DNA of 64,000 nt from Pseudomonas sp. MWU16-30317 (GCF_020515695.1 NZ_JAIWJA010000002.1:434001-498000), one strand, 5' to 3'. Shown: positions 45,592 to 54,739, counted from the first letter of the stretch. Notes: a model not told the origin generated them from the sequence alone. Numbers and translations: made by a program.

Positions 45592-46398
45592 ATGAAATCG
45601 AGCTCTGCAAATGTGTTGGTCACTGACGCCCCAGGTACTGTATTGCGCAATGCGCGACGGTCTCAGGCATTTGCCCCATTCGGTGCTGGCGGGCATCCAG
45701 GCCCCGCCTTCAACGGTGAATGGCTTGAGCCAACGCTAGGGCAATATCTGCTAGGTCAGGGCTATCGTACGTTCAATCCGCAGTTGATGCGATTCACCAG
45801 CCCGGACAGTTTCAGCCCTTTTGACGCAGGGGGCTTGAATGCATATGTGTATTGCCTGGGAGACCCGGTGAACAGGGTGGATCCGACGGGGCATATTCCG
45901 TATCTATCCAAATTCTGGGCTTGGTTGCGTAGACGTGGTAGATCCAAGGCCACTATGGTGAGCAAGCCTACCGCGGGTTCTGCGATCATTAATAGCAGTT
46001 CTGCACTGCCTCGTAACGTCATCAGCTTCAAGCCCATGGCGTCTGGCAATACCGTGGCGGCGCCCCTATCCGCTAACACCTTACCAGCCCCGGCATTAAA
46101 GGCCCCCCCTCTACCATCGAGCTCAAACGGTTTCAGAGCGGGCAGGGCTTACGAGGTGGGCGATATCAATTATGTCGTTCAGACCGCAAGAACGGATATC
46201 CATCTGAAGAACGGAACAACGTTCACGACTGAAAGAATAACTACCCATCACTCGAGCGGTCCTGCCGCAAAAATCGTCCGAACTGAAAACGGTCAGGAAC
46301 TTGTGGCGGTTGGCAGAGCAGATATGAACCAGTTTCAATCAGTGCCCGGCTATATCTACAAGAAGAGCACCGCAGTACGGCGCACTTCATGGAGCTGA
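45592..46398 (+). CDS. Orphan Rhs-core tip protein 3 with unknown C-terminal domain
   Basis: The 268-aa product begins with a shortened Rhs core (VLVTDAPGTVLRNARRSQAF, FNGEWLEPTLGQYLLGQGYR, MRFTSPDSFSPFDAGGLNAY, DPVNRVDPTGH, residues 8-101). The C-terminal part has a Trp/Arg stretch (FWAWLRRRGRSK), a Ser/Pro/Ala-rich linker and a final domain of about 90 residues (YEVGDINYVVQTARTDIHLK, ERITTHHSSGPAAKIV). This tail is unlike the tails of the other two orphans. No immunity gene is visible between it and bcp. The start lacks a good ribosome site. Confidence 0.72.
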   Translation: MKSSSANVLVTDAPGTVLRNARRSQAFAPFGAGGHPGPAFNGEWLEPTLGQYLLGQGYRTFNPQLMRFTSPDSFSPFDAGGLNAYVYCLGDPVNRVDPTGHIPYLSKFWAWLRRRGRSKATMVSKPTAGSAIINSSSALPRNVISFKPMASGNTVAAPLSANTLPAPALKAPPLPSSSNGFRAGRAYEVGDINYVVQTARTDIHLKNGTTFTTERITTHHSSGPAAKIVRTENGQELVAVGRADMNQFQSVPGYIYKKSTAVRRTSWS

Positions 46399-46453
46399 CC
46401 ATTTACAATTATATTCCCAGGCTAGACGGCATCACGTGAGCCTGGTTCAGCGC

Positions 46454-46927
46454 TCAACCCTTGTTCAACGCCTGCGCCGCCGCCAGCACCGCATCCACAT
46501 GCCCTGGCACCTTCACCCCGCGCCATTCCTGGCGCAGCACGCCGTCCTTGTCGATAAGGAAGGTGCTGCGGTCGACGCCCATGTATTCCTTGCCATACAG
46601 CTTCTTCAACTTGATCACGTCGAAGTGCTCGCACAACTCTTCGGTCTTGTCGCTGATCAGTTCGAAGGGGAAGCCTTGCTTGGCCTTGAAGTTCTCGTGG
46701 GTCTTGAGGCTGTCGCGGGACACGCCGATGACTTCGGTGTTGACGGCCTTGAAGGCGTCGTACTGGTCACGGAAGCCCTGGCCCTGAGTGGTGCAGCCCG
46801 GGGTGTTGTCCTTCGGGTAGAAATACACCACCACCTGACGGCCCTTGAGCGCGGCGAGGGTGACGGTCTGGCCGCTGGTGGCCGCGGCGGTGAAGTCGGC
46901 TACCGGCTGGTCGACGGATACGGTCAT
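46454..46927 (-). CDS. bcp: Thiol peroxidase Bcp (peroxiredoxin)
   Basis: Bcp reduces peroxides using thioredoxin or a similar donor. The 157-aa product has the peroxidatic Cys45 in NTPGCTTQ and the FYPKDNTPG motif. The resolving Cys found five residues later in E. coli Bcp is replaced (GCTTQGQGF), so the enzyme is likely a 1-Cys or atypical type; one more Cys occurs in EELCEHFDV. Start at ATG 46927 behind AAGGAAAC; longer upstream frame is antisense to gcvR. It is adjacent to gcvR, a common gammaproteobacterial pair. Confidence 0.94.
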   Translation of the reverse strand: MTVSVDQPVADFTAAATSGQTVTLAALKGRQVVVYFYPKDNTPGCTTQGQGFRDQYDAFKAVNTEVIGVSRDSLKTHENFKAKQGFPFELISDKTEELCEHFDVIKLKKLYGKEYMGVDRSTFLIDKDGVLRQEWRGVKVPGHVDAVLAAAQALNKG

Positions 46928-46968
46928 CGGTTGTTTCCTTTTCAATTGCAGATTTGATTCGAGCGGGC

Positions 46969-47529
46969 TCACGCAGGATTCTGTGGGCGCCAAGGCTCGA
47001 TCAATGCGTCGAGGTTGAGCGCGTCGGCGAAGTCCAGAAACTGATCGCGCAGCCAGCTGATCTGCACGCCCGGCGGCAAGGTCACGGTGAAGGTGGCGTT
47101 GAGCATGGTGCCGCCGGTTTGCGGTGCCTGATAGGTGTCGCAGGTCAGGTTCTCGAGCTCGACGTTGTGGTCGATGAAGAACTGGCACAGCTCGTTGACG
47201 ATGTCCGAGCGATACGCGGCGCTGATGTAGGCCACGTACGGCAAGGCCTGCGGGCGGTTTTCCAGCGGCGCACTGCGCACCACGTTGACCGTGAAACCAT
47301 GCTTTTTAGCCATGGGCGCCAGGCCGGTTTCGAGGCGGGCGAGGGCGTCCCAGGTGCCGGAAATCTCCAGCACCAGCGCGCTGCACTCGCCGTGGCGGGT
47401 CAGGCGTGAGGTCACGACCGAGCAGCGGCTGTCGTGGGCCGCACGGCACAGGACGTTGGTCAGCTCCATCGGATTAGGGCCAAGAGCACTGATGACAAGG
47501 AATTGTTCGCGAACGGTGGGGGTGGACAT
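46969..47529 (-). CDS. gcvR: Glycine cleavage system regulator GcvR (ACT domains)
   Basis: The 186-aa product contains two ACT-type domains (FLVISALGPNPMELTNVLCR and VAYISAAYRSDIVNELCQFF) and matches GcvR, which antagonises GcvA at the gcv operon in E. coli. The gene lies 41 bp upstream of bcp, in the same direction, with dapA divergent beyond it, an order also known from E. coli (dapA-gcvR-bcp). Regulatory function in this organism is inferred. Confidence 0.88.
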   Translation of the reverse strand: MSTPTVREQFLVISALGPNPMELTNVLCRAAHDSRCSVVTSRLTRHGECSALVLEISGTWDALARLETGLAPMAKKHGFTVNVVRSAPLENRPQALPYVAYISAAYRSDIVNELCQFFIDHNVELENLTCDTYQAPQTGGTMLNATFTVTLPPGVQISWLRDQFLDFADALNLDALIEPWRPQNPA

Positions 47530-47857
47530 GCAGCCTCTCTAAAACGATGAGCGGTCGACACGGGAGTCATGAAGCTGAGTTGCTGTGCGCGTGTCGGTCG
47601 TCTCCCGATCGCCGGCGCCAAGGCCGGCCATTGCCGCCAAAGCACTGCTGTGGCGGGCCGCAAGGCTCAGGATCAGGGGTCTGGAGGACGATTGTTCACG
47701 CCGCAAGCGAGTCAGCGGGCTTGCCCGTACCGATCAAAGTCTGAAGGGTAGCGAAATCCGGCGCTGAGGGGAATGCTCGTAGCGCGGTACTTCGCTTGTG
47801 CAAGCCCGAAGGCGCCAGTACCATTACCGCTCTCTTTTTCCGGCAGGAGCGGTTGGC
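47530..47857. other. gcvR-dapA divergent intergenic region
   Basis: The 328 bp contain no supported gene; short plus-strand frames resemble nothing. A promoter candidate for dapA lies at 47796-47824. A GC-rich imperfect repeat (GCCGGCGCCAAGGCCGGCC, about 47612) is the only other structure seen. Confidence 0.6.
47796..47824 (+). promoter_or_regulatory. Candidate dapA promoter
   Basis: TTGTGC at 47796-47801, 17-bp spacer and TACCAT at 47819-47824 resemble a sigma-70 promoter 34 bp before the dapA start. Confidence 0.4.
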
Positions 47858-48736
47858 ATGATTTCGGGCAGTATGGTGGCATTGGTCACACCCATGGATG
47901 CACAGGGCCGTCTCGATTGGGACAGCCTGAGCAAACTGGTGGACTTCCACCTGCAAGAAGGCACCCATGCCATCGTTGCGGTCGGAACCACCGGTGAGTC
48001 GGCAACCCTTGATGTCAATGAGCACATCGAGGTCATTCGTCGCGTCGTCGATCAGGTCGCCGGGCGCATCCCGGTCATCGCCGGCACGGGCGCCAACTCC
48101 ACCCGCGAAGCCGTCGAGCTGACCACCAACGCCAAAAACGCCGGTGCCGACGCCTGCCTGCTGGTAACCCCGTATTACAACAAGCCGACCCAGGAAGGCC
48201 TGTACCAGCACTTCAAGCACGTCGCCGAGGCCGTTGCGATCCCGCAGATCCTCTACAACGTGCCGGGCCGCACCGCCTGCGACATGCTCGCCGACACGGT
48301 CATACGCCTGTCCACCGTGCCGAACATCATCGGCATCAAGGAGGCCACCGGCGACATCGACCGCGCCAAGGCCATCATCGCCGGTGTTGCCAGCGACTTC
48401 CTGGTGCTCTCAGGTGACGACCTGACCGCTGTCGAGCTGATCCTGGCCGGTGGCAAGGGCAACATCTCGGTCACCGCCAACGTCGCGCCGCGCGCCATTG
48501 CCGACCTGTGCACCGCCGCCCTCAACGGTGACGCCGCGCTGGCCCGCGCCATCAACGACAAACTGATGCCGCTGCACAAGAATCTGTTCCTCGAAGCCAA
48601 CCCGATCCCGGTCAAGTGGGCTTTGCATGAAATGGGCCTGATGCCCGAAGGCATTCGCCTGCCGCTCACCTGGTTGAGCGCTGACTATCACGAACCGCTG
48701 CGGCAGGCCTTGCGCCAGTCCGGCGTCCTGGTTTGA
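47858..48736 (+). CDS. dapA: 4-hydroxy-tetrahydrodipicolinate synthase DapA
   Basis: DapA condenses pyruvate with aspartate semialdehyde, the first committed step of lysine and diaminopimelate synthesis. The 292-aa TIM barrel has GTTGES at 43-48, Tyr133 (ILYNVPGRT) and the Schiff-base Lys161 (IGIKEATGD), all at E. coli positions. ATG 47858 follows GCAGGAGC. bamC starts 17 bp after its stop, the conserved dapA-bamC (nlpB) pair. Confidence 0.98.
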   Translation: MISGSMVALVTPMDAQGRLDWDSLSKLVDFHLQEGTHAIVAVGTTGESATLDVNEHIEVIRRVVDQVAGRIPVIAGTGANSTREAVELTTNAKNAGADACLLVTPYYNKPTQEGLYQHFKHVAEAVAIPQILYNVPGRTACDMLADTVIRLSTVPNIIGIKEATGDIDRAKAIIAGVASDFLVLSGDDLTAVELILAGGKGNISVTANVAPRAIADLCTAALNGDAALARAINDKLMPLHKNLFLEANPIPVKWALHEMGLMPEGIRLPLTWLSADYHEPLRQALRQSGVLV

Positions 48737-48753
48737 TTGAGGAAGAACGACGC

Positions 48754-49869
48754 ATGAAGCGATTGGCCGGTCTTAGTGCTCTTGCCGTGGTTATTTCGAG
48801 CACGAGCGGTTGTGGATGGCTCTGGGGCGACCAGGGTTATTTCCGCGACCGCGGCAATGATTATCTGGAGGCCAATCAGGCCCCAGCGATGCAAGTTCCA
48901 CCCGACCTGACCCTGAGCAAGCGTCTCGACCCTCTGCTGCCGATCCCGCGCAACGTCGCGGACGATACCGACAAGCTCCACTTCGAAGTGCCGCGTCCGC
49001 TGCCCCTGCAAGTGGCGGCTGCGGCCAGCGACTACTCGCTGCAACGCACCGGTAGCGGCAGCTGGATCCTGGCCCAGAAAACCCCCGCCGAAGTCTGGCC
49101 CGTGGCGCATCAGTTCTTCGAGGACAACGGCTTCCGTATCGCCGACGATCACCCGCAAACCGGTGAGTTCAGCACCACCTGGCAGCGTTTCGACGAGCTT
49201 TCTGCTGGCATGGCCGACCGCCTGCGCAGCAGCGCCAGCAGTGCTGATGGCCAGGCGCGCGTGCACGTGCGCATCGAGCCCGGCGTGCAGCGCAACACCA
49301 GCGAGATCTATGTGAGCAGCGCCGAGCGCCCGGCCGGCAGCACAGCCGACACCGCGTTCCCGGCACGCAGCGCCAACACCGGACTGGATTCGGTGCTGGT
49401 CGACCAGATGCTCGCCAACCTGACCCGCGAAGCCGAGAAGGGCGGTTCGGTGTCCTTGCTCGCCGCCCGCGATTTCGACGCCCCGAGCCGCGTCAGCCTG
49501 GTCGAAGACGGCAACGGCAGCCTGGTGCTCAACGTCGGCTCCGACATCGACCGCGCCTGGTCGAGCGTCGGCCGTGCATTGGACAAGGGCCAATGGCGCG
49601 TTGAAGACATCAACCGCAGCCTGGGCCTGTACTACATCAACCTCGCGGAAAAAGCCGACACGCCAGACAACAAGCCGGGCTTCTTCGGTCGTCTGTTCGG
49701 CCACGAGGCCAGCAAGGAAGAGATCGAGGCTCGTGCCCAGCGCTATCAAGTGCGCCTGAGCAAGGTCGGCGACAGCGTTCAGGTCACCGTCGAGAAGAAC
49801 ATCAACACCTTGGCCCCGGCCGATATCGCCCGCCGTGTGCTGAGCGTGATTCAGGACAACCTGGGTTAA
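48754..49869 (+). CDS. bamC: Outer-membrane assembly lipoprotein BamC
   Basis: BamC is a lipoprotein of the BAM complex that inserts beta-barrels. The 371-aa product has a lipobox ending in Cys20 (SSTSGC) and the unstructured N-terminal segment YLEANQAPAMQVPPDL, which in E. coli binds BamD, followed by two helix-grip domains. ATG 48754 follows GAGGAAG; the earlier TTG at 48733 would overlap the dapA stop. The next gene starts immediately after its stop. Confidence 0.94.
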   Translation: MKRLAGLSALAVVISSTSGCGWLWGDQGYFRDRGNDYLEANQAPAMQVPPDLTLSKRLDPLLPIPRNVADDTDKLHFEVPRPLPLQVAAAASDYSLQRTGSGSWILAQKTPAEVWPVAHQFFEDNGFRIADDHPQTGEFSTTWQRFDELSAGMADRLRSSASSADGQARVHVRIEPGVQRNTSEIYVSSAERPAGSTADTAFPARSANTGLDSVLVDQMLANLTREAEKGGSVSLLAARDFDAPSRVSLVEDGNGSLVLNVGSDIDRAWSSVGRALDKGQWRVEDINRSLGLYYINLAEKADTPDNKPGFFGRLFGHEASKEEIEARAQRYQVRLSKVGDSVQVTVEKNINTLAPADIARRVLSVIQDNLG

Positions 49870-50628
49870 GTGCGCTTCGCCGTACTGGGAAGCGGAAGCC
49901 AAGGGAATGGCACACTGATCGCGAGCGAAGACACTCTGGTGCTGGTCGACTGCGGTTTCTCGTTGCGCGAAACCGAACGGCGGCTGGCCCGCCTGGGCGT
50001 TGCAGCGGCACAATTGAGCGCCATCCTGGTGACCCACGAACATGCCGACCACGTGCATGGCGTGGGTTTGCTGTCTCGGCGCTACAATATACCGGTCTAC
50101 CTCAGCCAGGGGACCTTGCGCGGGATGCGCAAGCCGGTCGAGGCGGCAGGCCATGTGGTCTGCGGACAGCAACTGGAAATCGGTGCCTTGCGCATCGACG
50201 TGGTCCGCGTGGCGCACGATGCGCTGGAGCCGACCCAATATGTATTCAATGATGGTCGGCGACGTTTTGGTCTGCTCACGGATCTGGGCTCCTGGTGCCC
50301 CCGTGTACGGGACCACTATGAGGGCTGTGATGCCCTGATGATCGAAGCCAACCATTGCCGCGATCTGCTCGCGCGCGGCCACTACCCGAACTTTCTCAAG
50401 CTGCGGGTAGGCGGCAGCGAAGGACATCTGAACAACCACCAGGCCGCCGACCTGGTGGCCGAGCTGGGCTGGAAACACCTGCAACACCTGGTACTGGCCC
50501 ACCTCAGCAGCAAGAACAACCTGCCGCAGCTGGCCCGGCAACAATTCGTCGACACCCTCGGGTGCGACCCGGCCTGGCTGCAACTGGCCGATCAAGATTC
50601 AGGGCTCGACTGGCGCCACATCGCCTAG
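49870..50628 (+). CDS. MBL-fold metallo-hydrolase (YycJ/WalJ-like)
   Basis: The 252-aa product has an intact metallo-beta-lactamase motif THEHADH (residues 55-61), a RFAVLGSGSQGNGTLI start typical of YycJ/PhnP-like proteins, LLTDLGS and ANHCRDLL metal-ligand regions and a late LAHLSSKNN. Relatives act as nucleases or phosphodiesterases; the substrate is not readable. GTG start directly abutting the bamC stop indicates translational coupling within dapA-bamC-MBL-purC. Confidence 0.85.
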   Translation: MRFAVLGSGSQGNGTLIASEDTLVLVDCGFSLRETERRLARLGVAAAQLSAILVTHEHADHVHGVGLLSRRYNIPVYLSQGTLRGMRKPVEAAGHVVCGQQLEIGALRIDVVRVAHDALEPTQYVFNDGRRRFGLLTDLGSWCPRVRDHYEGCDALMIEANHCRDLLARGHYPNFLKLRVGGSEGHLNNHQAADLVAELGWKHLQHLVLAHLSSKNNLPQLARQQFVDTLGCDPAWLQLADQDSGLDWRHIA

Positions 50629-50656
50629 CCCACCTACTTAGCAAGCGGAGCCCATC

Positions 50657-51370
50657 ATGGAAAAACGTGAAGAACTCTACCGCGGCAAAGCCAAATCGGT
50701 ATACAAGACCGACGACGCCGACCGCTTGATCCTGCTGTTTCGCAACGACACCTCGGCGTTCGACGGCAAGCGCATCGAACAGCTCGACCGCAAGGGCATG
50801 GTGAACAACAAGTTCAACGCGTTCATCATGCAAAAGCTCGAAGCGGCCGGCATCCCGACCCAATTCGACAAGCTGCTGGCCGACAACGAAGTGCTGGTCA
50901 AGAAGCTCGACATGATCCCGGTCGAATGCGTCGTGCGTAACTACGCCGCCGGCAGCCTGGTCAAGCGCCTGGGCGTCGAGGAAGGCCTCAAGCTCAACCC
51001 CTACACCTTCGAGCTGTTCCTCAAGGACGACGCCAAAGGCGACCCGTTCATCAACGAATCCCACGTAGTGGCGTTCGGTTGGGGTACCGCCGAGCAGTTG
51101 GCGAAGATGAAAGAGCTGTCCCTGAAGGTCAACGAGGTGCTCAGCAAGCTGTTCGACGACGCCGGCCTGCTGCTGGTCGACTTCAAGCTGGAGTTCGGCG
51201 TGTTCAGCGACGGCTCCATCGTCCTGGGCGACGAATTCAGCCCTGACGGCTGCCGCCTGTGGGACAAGGACACCAAGAAGAAAATGGACAAGGACCGCTT
51301 CCGCCAGGGCCTCGGTGACGTTATCGAAGCCTACGAAGAAGTCGCCCATCGCCTCGGTGTGCCGCTGTAA
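50657..51370 (+). CDS. purC: SAICAR synthetase PurC
   Basis: PurC joins CAIR and aspartate in purine synthesis. The 237-aa product has [38 protein letters not shown] and VDFKLEFG with the [13 protein letters not shown] signature. It follows the metallo-hydrolase by 28 bp with an AAGCGGAG ribosome site. The dapA-bamC-mbl-purC order is conserved in Pseudomonas. No terminator was recognised before the tRNA gene. Confidence 0.98.
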   Translation: MEKREELYRGKAKSVYKTDDADRLILLFRNDTSAFDGKRIEQLDRKGMVNNKFNAFIMQKLEAAGIPTQFDKLLADNEVLVKKLDMIPVECVVRNYAAGSLVKRLGVEEGLKLNPYTFELFLKDDAKGDPFINESHVVAFGWGTAEQLAKMKELSLKVNEVLSKLFDDAGLLLVDFKLEFGVFSDGSIVLGDEFSPDGCRLWDKDTKKKMDKDRFRQGLGDVIEAYEEVAHRLGVPL

Positions 51371-51425
51371 AGTGTTGTCTGCGCGCAAGCATTTGATAGC
51401 ACGGAAATTTTTTTGCATTGGGGGC

Positions 51426-51454
51426 TTCGCTTCCGGGCAATAGCTTGATATGAT
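51426..51454 (+). promoter_or_regulatory. Candidate promoter of tRNA-Ser
   Basis: TATGAT at 51449-51454 is a good -10 box, followed by a GC-rich discriminator (GCGCGCCG) 10 bp before the tRNA, a feature of stringently controlled stable-RNA genes. The -35 (TTCGCT, 17 bp upstream) is weak. Confidence 0.45.
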
Positions 51455-51464
51455 GCGCGCCGTT

Positions 51465-51554
51465 GGAGAGATGCCGGAGTGGCCGAACGGGACGGATTCG
51501 AAATCCGTTGTACTGGTGACAGTACCTAGGGTTCAAATCCCTATCTCTCCGCCA
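51465..51554 (+). tRNA. tRNA-Ser (anticodon CGA)
   Basis: A 90-nt class II tRNA: acceptor GGAGAGA pairs with TCTCTCC, the anticodon stem ACGGA/TCCGT holds the loop TTCGAAA with anticodon CGA, a long variable arm (TACTG-GTGA-CAGTA) is typical of tRNA-Ser, and the T-loop is GGTTCAAATCC. CCA is encoded. It reads UCG codons. Confidence 0.97.
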
Positions 51555-51564
51555 TACATAGAAA

Positions 51565-51597
51565 CCCCTGTAATTCCCTGAATTACAGGGGTTTTTT
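51565..51597 (+). terminator. Rho-independent terminator after tRNA-Ser
   Basis: CCCCTGTAATT and AATTACAGGGG form a perfect 11-bp stem with a 5-nt loop, followed by TTTTTT. Confidence 0.95.
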
Positions 51598-51688
51598 ATT
51601 TTCCGGCGTACTGCTCCGGCGTCACTGTATGTGACGAGTCTTCGGAGGTACGCGTGCTGCGGAGGAGGGCGCTGTATGGTGGTTTCGA

Positions 51689-52975
51689 TTACCCAGCTAC
51701 CCCACGCAAGCACACCTCCACACAAAGCCCGCCACCTTCACGCTCACTCAGCGTCAGCCTGCCACCCAGCGCAGTCGCCAACTGCTCAGCAATGGCCAGC
51801 CCCAGGCCGGTGCCTCCCGTTTCTCGGCCGCGCGAACTTTCGATCCGATAAAAGGGTTTGACCACCTCGGCCAATTCATCACTCGCAATACCCGGCCCTC
51901 GGTCCAGCACCTTGATCGACAGGCTGCCATCCCCCCCCCGACTCACCTCGATCTCGGCACCCCCGGCAAATTTCACGGCGTTATCCAGCAGATTGGCCAG
52001 TATCCGCCGCAGCCCCTGTGGCCGGGTATCCAGCAGCGCCGCGGTACTGCCACGCAACTCGACGTTCTGACCGACATCCTGATAGTCAAACACCAGACTC
52101 TGCAAAAACGCATCCACATCAATCCGCCGACTCGCTTCAGTCGCCCCATGGCTGCTGCGCGCATAGGCAATACCTTCACGCACCAGATGCTCGATCTCCC
52201 CTAGATCATGGGTGAGTTTGTCTTTTTCCACTGACTCATCCATGAACTCGGCGCGCAGTTTCATGCGGGTGATGGGGGTCTGCAGGTCGTGGGAAATCGC
52301 CCCGAGGATCTGCATGCGCTCCTTGAGGTAGTCGGCGATGCGTTGCTGCATGGCATTGAACGCCGTGGCAGCGTGGGCGACTTCTCGCGGGCCGGTTTCT
52401 TCCAGGGGCTTGCCGGGGGTGTTCGGGTCTAGCGCTTCGGCGGCCCGCGCCAGATTGGCCAAGGGCCGTATGGCGATGCGCACCGCCACCCAGATCAACA
52501 GCAACAGCAGGGCGAACTGAATGGCCAGTGCCACCGGTAGCCACAAGGCGACGGGCAGGTCGCGGGGCTCGACATCAAGGCTGATCGACTGGCCGTCGTG
52601 CAGCGCCAAATGGACCCGGAAATGCGCGGCTGAGCCTGTAAAGGTGGGCTGGTATTGTCTCAACGCATTGGCGATGGCCTGGGCCGCGGGGGGCAGCGGA
52701 TCCAGCGCGGGTCCTGCTTCAGTGGTGCCCATCTCATAGCGATAACTACGGCCTTGGAGGCGCTCCAGCCAAGCGCCACGCTCGCTGGCGGGCAAGCGAT
52801 CGAGCACCGCCACGCTGACCCCCACTTCGCGCTCGATGATCGAGTTGATCATGCTCGACGAGCTTTGATAGCGCTCGTAGAACTGCGAGCCGAAGGACAG
52901 CCCGTAGGCAAGGACCAGGCCGATGAAAAAGATCAGCGACAGCTGGGCGGTGAGAGTGCGCGGCAGGCGCATCAT
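51689..52975 (-). CDS. Two-component sensor histidine kinase
   Basis: The 428-aa protein has membrane helices at about 9-29 and 144-166, a periplasmic sensor domain between them, a HAMP domain, the H-box ISHDLQTPITRMK with phospho-acceptor His229, and HATPase motifs (ILANLLDNAVKFA, DRGPGI, GGTGLGLAI). It starts at ATG 52975, overlapping the regulator stop (ATGA), so it is co-translated with the response regulator. The layout resembles EnvZ-type kinases; the signal is unknown. Confidence 0.92.
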   Translation of the reverse strand: MMRLPRTLTAQLSLIFFIGLVLAYGLSFGSQFYERYQSSSSMINSIIEREVGVSVAVLDRLPASERGAWLERLQGRSYRYEMGTTEAGPALDPLPPAAQAIANALRQYQPTFTGSAAHFRVHLALHDGQSISLDVEPRDLPVALWLPVALAIQFALLLLLIWVAVRIAIRPLANLARAAEALDPNTPGKPLEETGPREVAHAATAFNAMQQRIADYLKERMQILGAISHDLQTPITRMKLRAEFMDESVEKDKLTHDLGEIEHLVREGIAYARSSHGATEASRRIDVDAFLQSLVFDYQDVGQNVELRGSTAALLDTRPQGLRRILANLLDNAVKFAGGAEIEVSRGGDGSLSIKVLDRGPGIASDELAEVVKPFYRIESSRGRETGGTGLGLAIAEQLATALGGRLTLSEREGGGLCVEVCLRGVAG

Positions 52976-53712
52976 GGCGTGGCGCTCAGGGTTTCGACAC
53001 TCATGGAAAACACATAACCCTCGCTGCGCACCGTCTTGATGTAGGCGGGCTCGCGGGCATCGTCCTGCAAGCGTTGGCGCAGACGGCTCACCAGCAGGTC
53101 GATGGAACGATCGAACAGGTCGGCGTCCCGGCCTTGGGTGAGATTGAGCAGTTGGTCGCGGTTGAGCACTCGCTGCGGGTGATCGAGAAACACCTTGAGC
53201 AGCCGGTATTCGGCACCGCTCAGGGCCACCAGGGTGTCCTGGGCGTCGAGCAGATGGCGGGCGACGGTGTCCAGGCGCCATTTGCCGAAGGCCAGCAGAT
53301 GTCCTTTGTCCGTGGCCTGCAGGTTAGGTGGCAACATTCGAGTACGGCGCAGCACGGCATTGATACGCGCCAGCAGTTCGCGGGCCGAGAACGGTTTGGT
53401 CAGGTAGTCATCGGCGCCCATCTCCAGGCCGATGATGCGGTCGGTCTCGTCGTCGCGCGCGGTCAACATCAGGATCGGCGTCGCTCGGTGCTTGCCCGCC
53501 CGCAGCTCGCGGCACAGCAGCAGGCCGTCGTCGCCGGGCATCATGATGTCGAGCACGATCAGGTCGACCGGCGTGCCGTCCAGAAACTTGCACATCGCAC
53601 GGCCATCGGCCGCGACGCTGGTGCGCAGTCCGTTCTTCTTCAGGTAATTGCCGATCAGCTCGCGGATTTCGCGGTCGTCGTCGACGATCAGAATGTGGTC
53701 CACATGGTCCAT
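52972..53712 (-). CDS. OmpR-family response regulator
   Basis: The 246-aa product has a receiver domain (ILIVDDDREIREL, phospho-acceptor Asp55 in LIVLDIMMPG, LTKPF lysine) and a C-terminal winged helix (LSGAEYRLLKVFLDHPQRVL, RSIDLLVSRLRQRL, IKTVRSEGYVF). It is the partner of the adjoining kinase. Targets are not visible; the divergent alpha/beta hydrolase gene 244 bp away is one candidate. Confidence 0.93.
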   Translation of the reverse strand: MDHVDHILIVDDDREIRELIGNYLKKNGLRTSVAADGRAMCKFLDGTPVDLIVLDIMMPGDDGLLLCRELRAGKHRATPILMLTARDDETDRIIGLEMGADDYLTKPFSARELLARINAVLRRTRMLPPNLQATDKGHLLAFGKWRLDTVARHLLDAQDTLVALSGAEYRLLKVFLDHPQRVLNRDQLLNLTQGRDADLFDRSIDLLVSRLRQRLQDDAREPAYIKTVRSEGYVFSMSVETLSATP

Positions 53713-53956
53713 GGGTGACGCCTCTCAGCCCTTGCCGGGCGGTTACGCACTACAAGGTGACGGCAAAGGCGGGGAATTTCCAGCGGCTTTGTATCGAACT
53801 GTATCTGGGTGCCTCGTCGATACGTTGTGATTGATTGCCGACCCGCCACGACACATTGCAGATACGTCCAGAGCATTCAATGGCTCCACGGCGAAACGCA
53901 GCGCCACGGCCTGCCAAGCCTCTCCCGAACCCTGAACGCACACCGAGGAAACCCCC

Positions 53957-54739
53957 ATGAACATCTTCAAGAAAACCTTGCTGTCGAGCGCTTTTATCGC
54001 TGCCGGCCTGGCCTTGGGCATCAGCAACGCCAGCGCCGCGCAAGCCGCGCCGGTAAAGAATATCGTGCTGGTGCACGGCGCCTTCGTGAACGGCTCGGGC
54101 TGGAAACCGGTCTACGACATCCTGGTCAAGGACGGCTACCACGTGTCGGTCGCCGAACACCCGCTGACCTCGTTTGCCGATGACGTGACCGCGGTCAAGC
54201 GCATCGTCGACCAGCAAGACGGCCCCACTATTCTGGTCGGCCACAGCTATGGCGGCGCGATCATCACCGATGTCGGCAATGACGAGCATGTCACCGGCCT
54301 GGTCTATATCGCCGCCCATGCCCTCGATCAGGGGGAGACCGAAGCGCAGAACGGCAAGCTGTACCCCAACGCGACCAAGGCCGTGAAGAAAACCGACGAC
54401 GGCTTCCTCTATCTGGACCCGGCCTTCTACCCCGCGGATTTCGCCGCCGACCTGCCCAAGGCTCAGGCTGAATTCGAAGCCAACGCCCAAGAGCTCACCG
54501 CCGCCTCGGTGTTCACCACCCCAGCTGGCGTACCTGCGTGGAAAACCAAGCCTAGCTGGTACGCCGTCGCCCAGGCCGACCGCATCATCAACCCGGACCT
54601 GGAGCGCATGTATGCCAAACGGGCGAACAGCCATACCATCGAGATCAAGGGCGCCAGTCACTCGGTGTATGAATCGCATCCGAAGGAAGTGGCGGCGTTG
54701 ATCGAGCAAGCGGCGCTGCATGCGGCGGACAAGGGCTGA
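53957..54739 (+). CDS. Secreted alpha/beta hydrolase
   Basis: The 260-aa protein has a signal peptide (cleavage near ASA-AQ, residue 28) and an alpha/beta hydrolase fold with VLVHGAFVNGSGW and the nucleophile elbow GHSYGG (Ser97). The likely catalytic His is in KGASHSVYESHP near the C-terminus. Relatives in this EstC-like group are esterases of unknown substrate. It has its own terminator and is divergent from the two-component genes. Confidence 0.85.
   Translation: MNIFKKTLLSSAFIAAGLALGISNASAAQAAPVKNIVLVHGAFVNGSGWKPVYDILVKDGYHVSVAEHPLTSFADDVTAVKRIVDQQDGPTILVGHSYGGAIITDVGNDEHVTGLVYIAAHALDQGETEAQNGKLYPNATKAVKKTDDGFLYLDPAFYPADFAADLPKAQAEFEANAQELTAASVFTTPAGVPAWKTKPSWYAVAQADRIINPDLERMYAKRANSHTIEIKGASHSVYESHPKEVAALIEQAALHAADKG

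Noticed and set aside
48688..50595. 635-codon minus-strand frame
   Set aside because: It is antisense to bamC and the metallo-hydrolase gene; both are well supported by motifs and ribosome sites.
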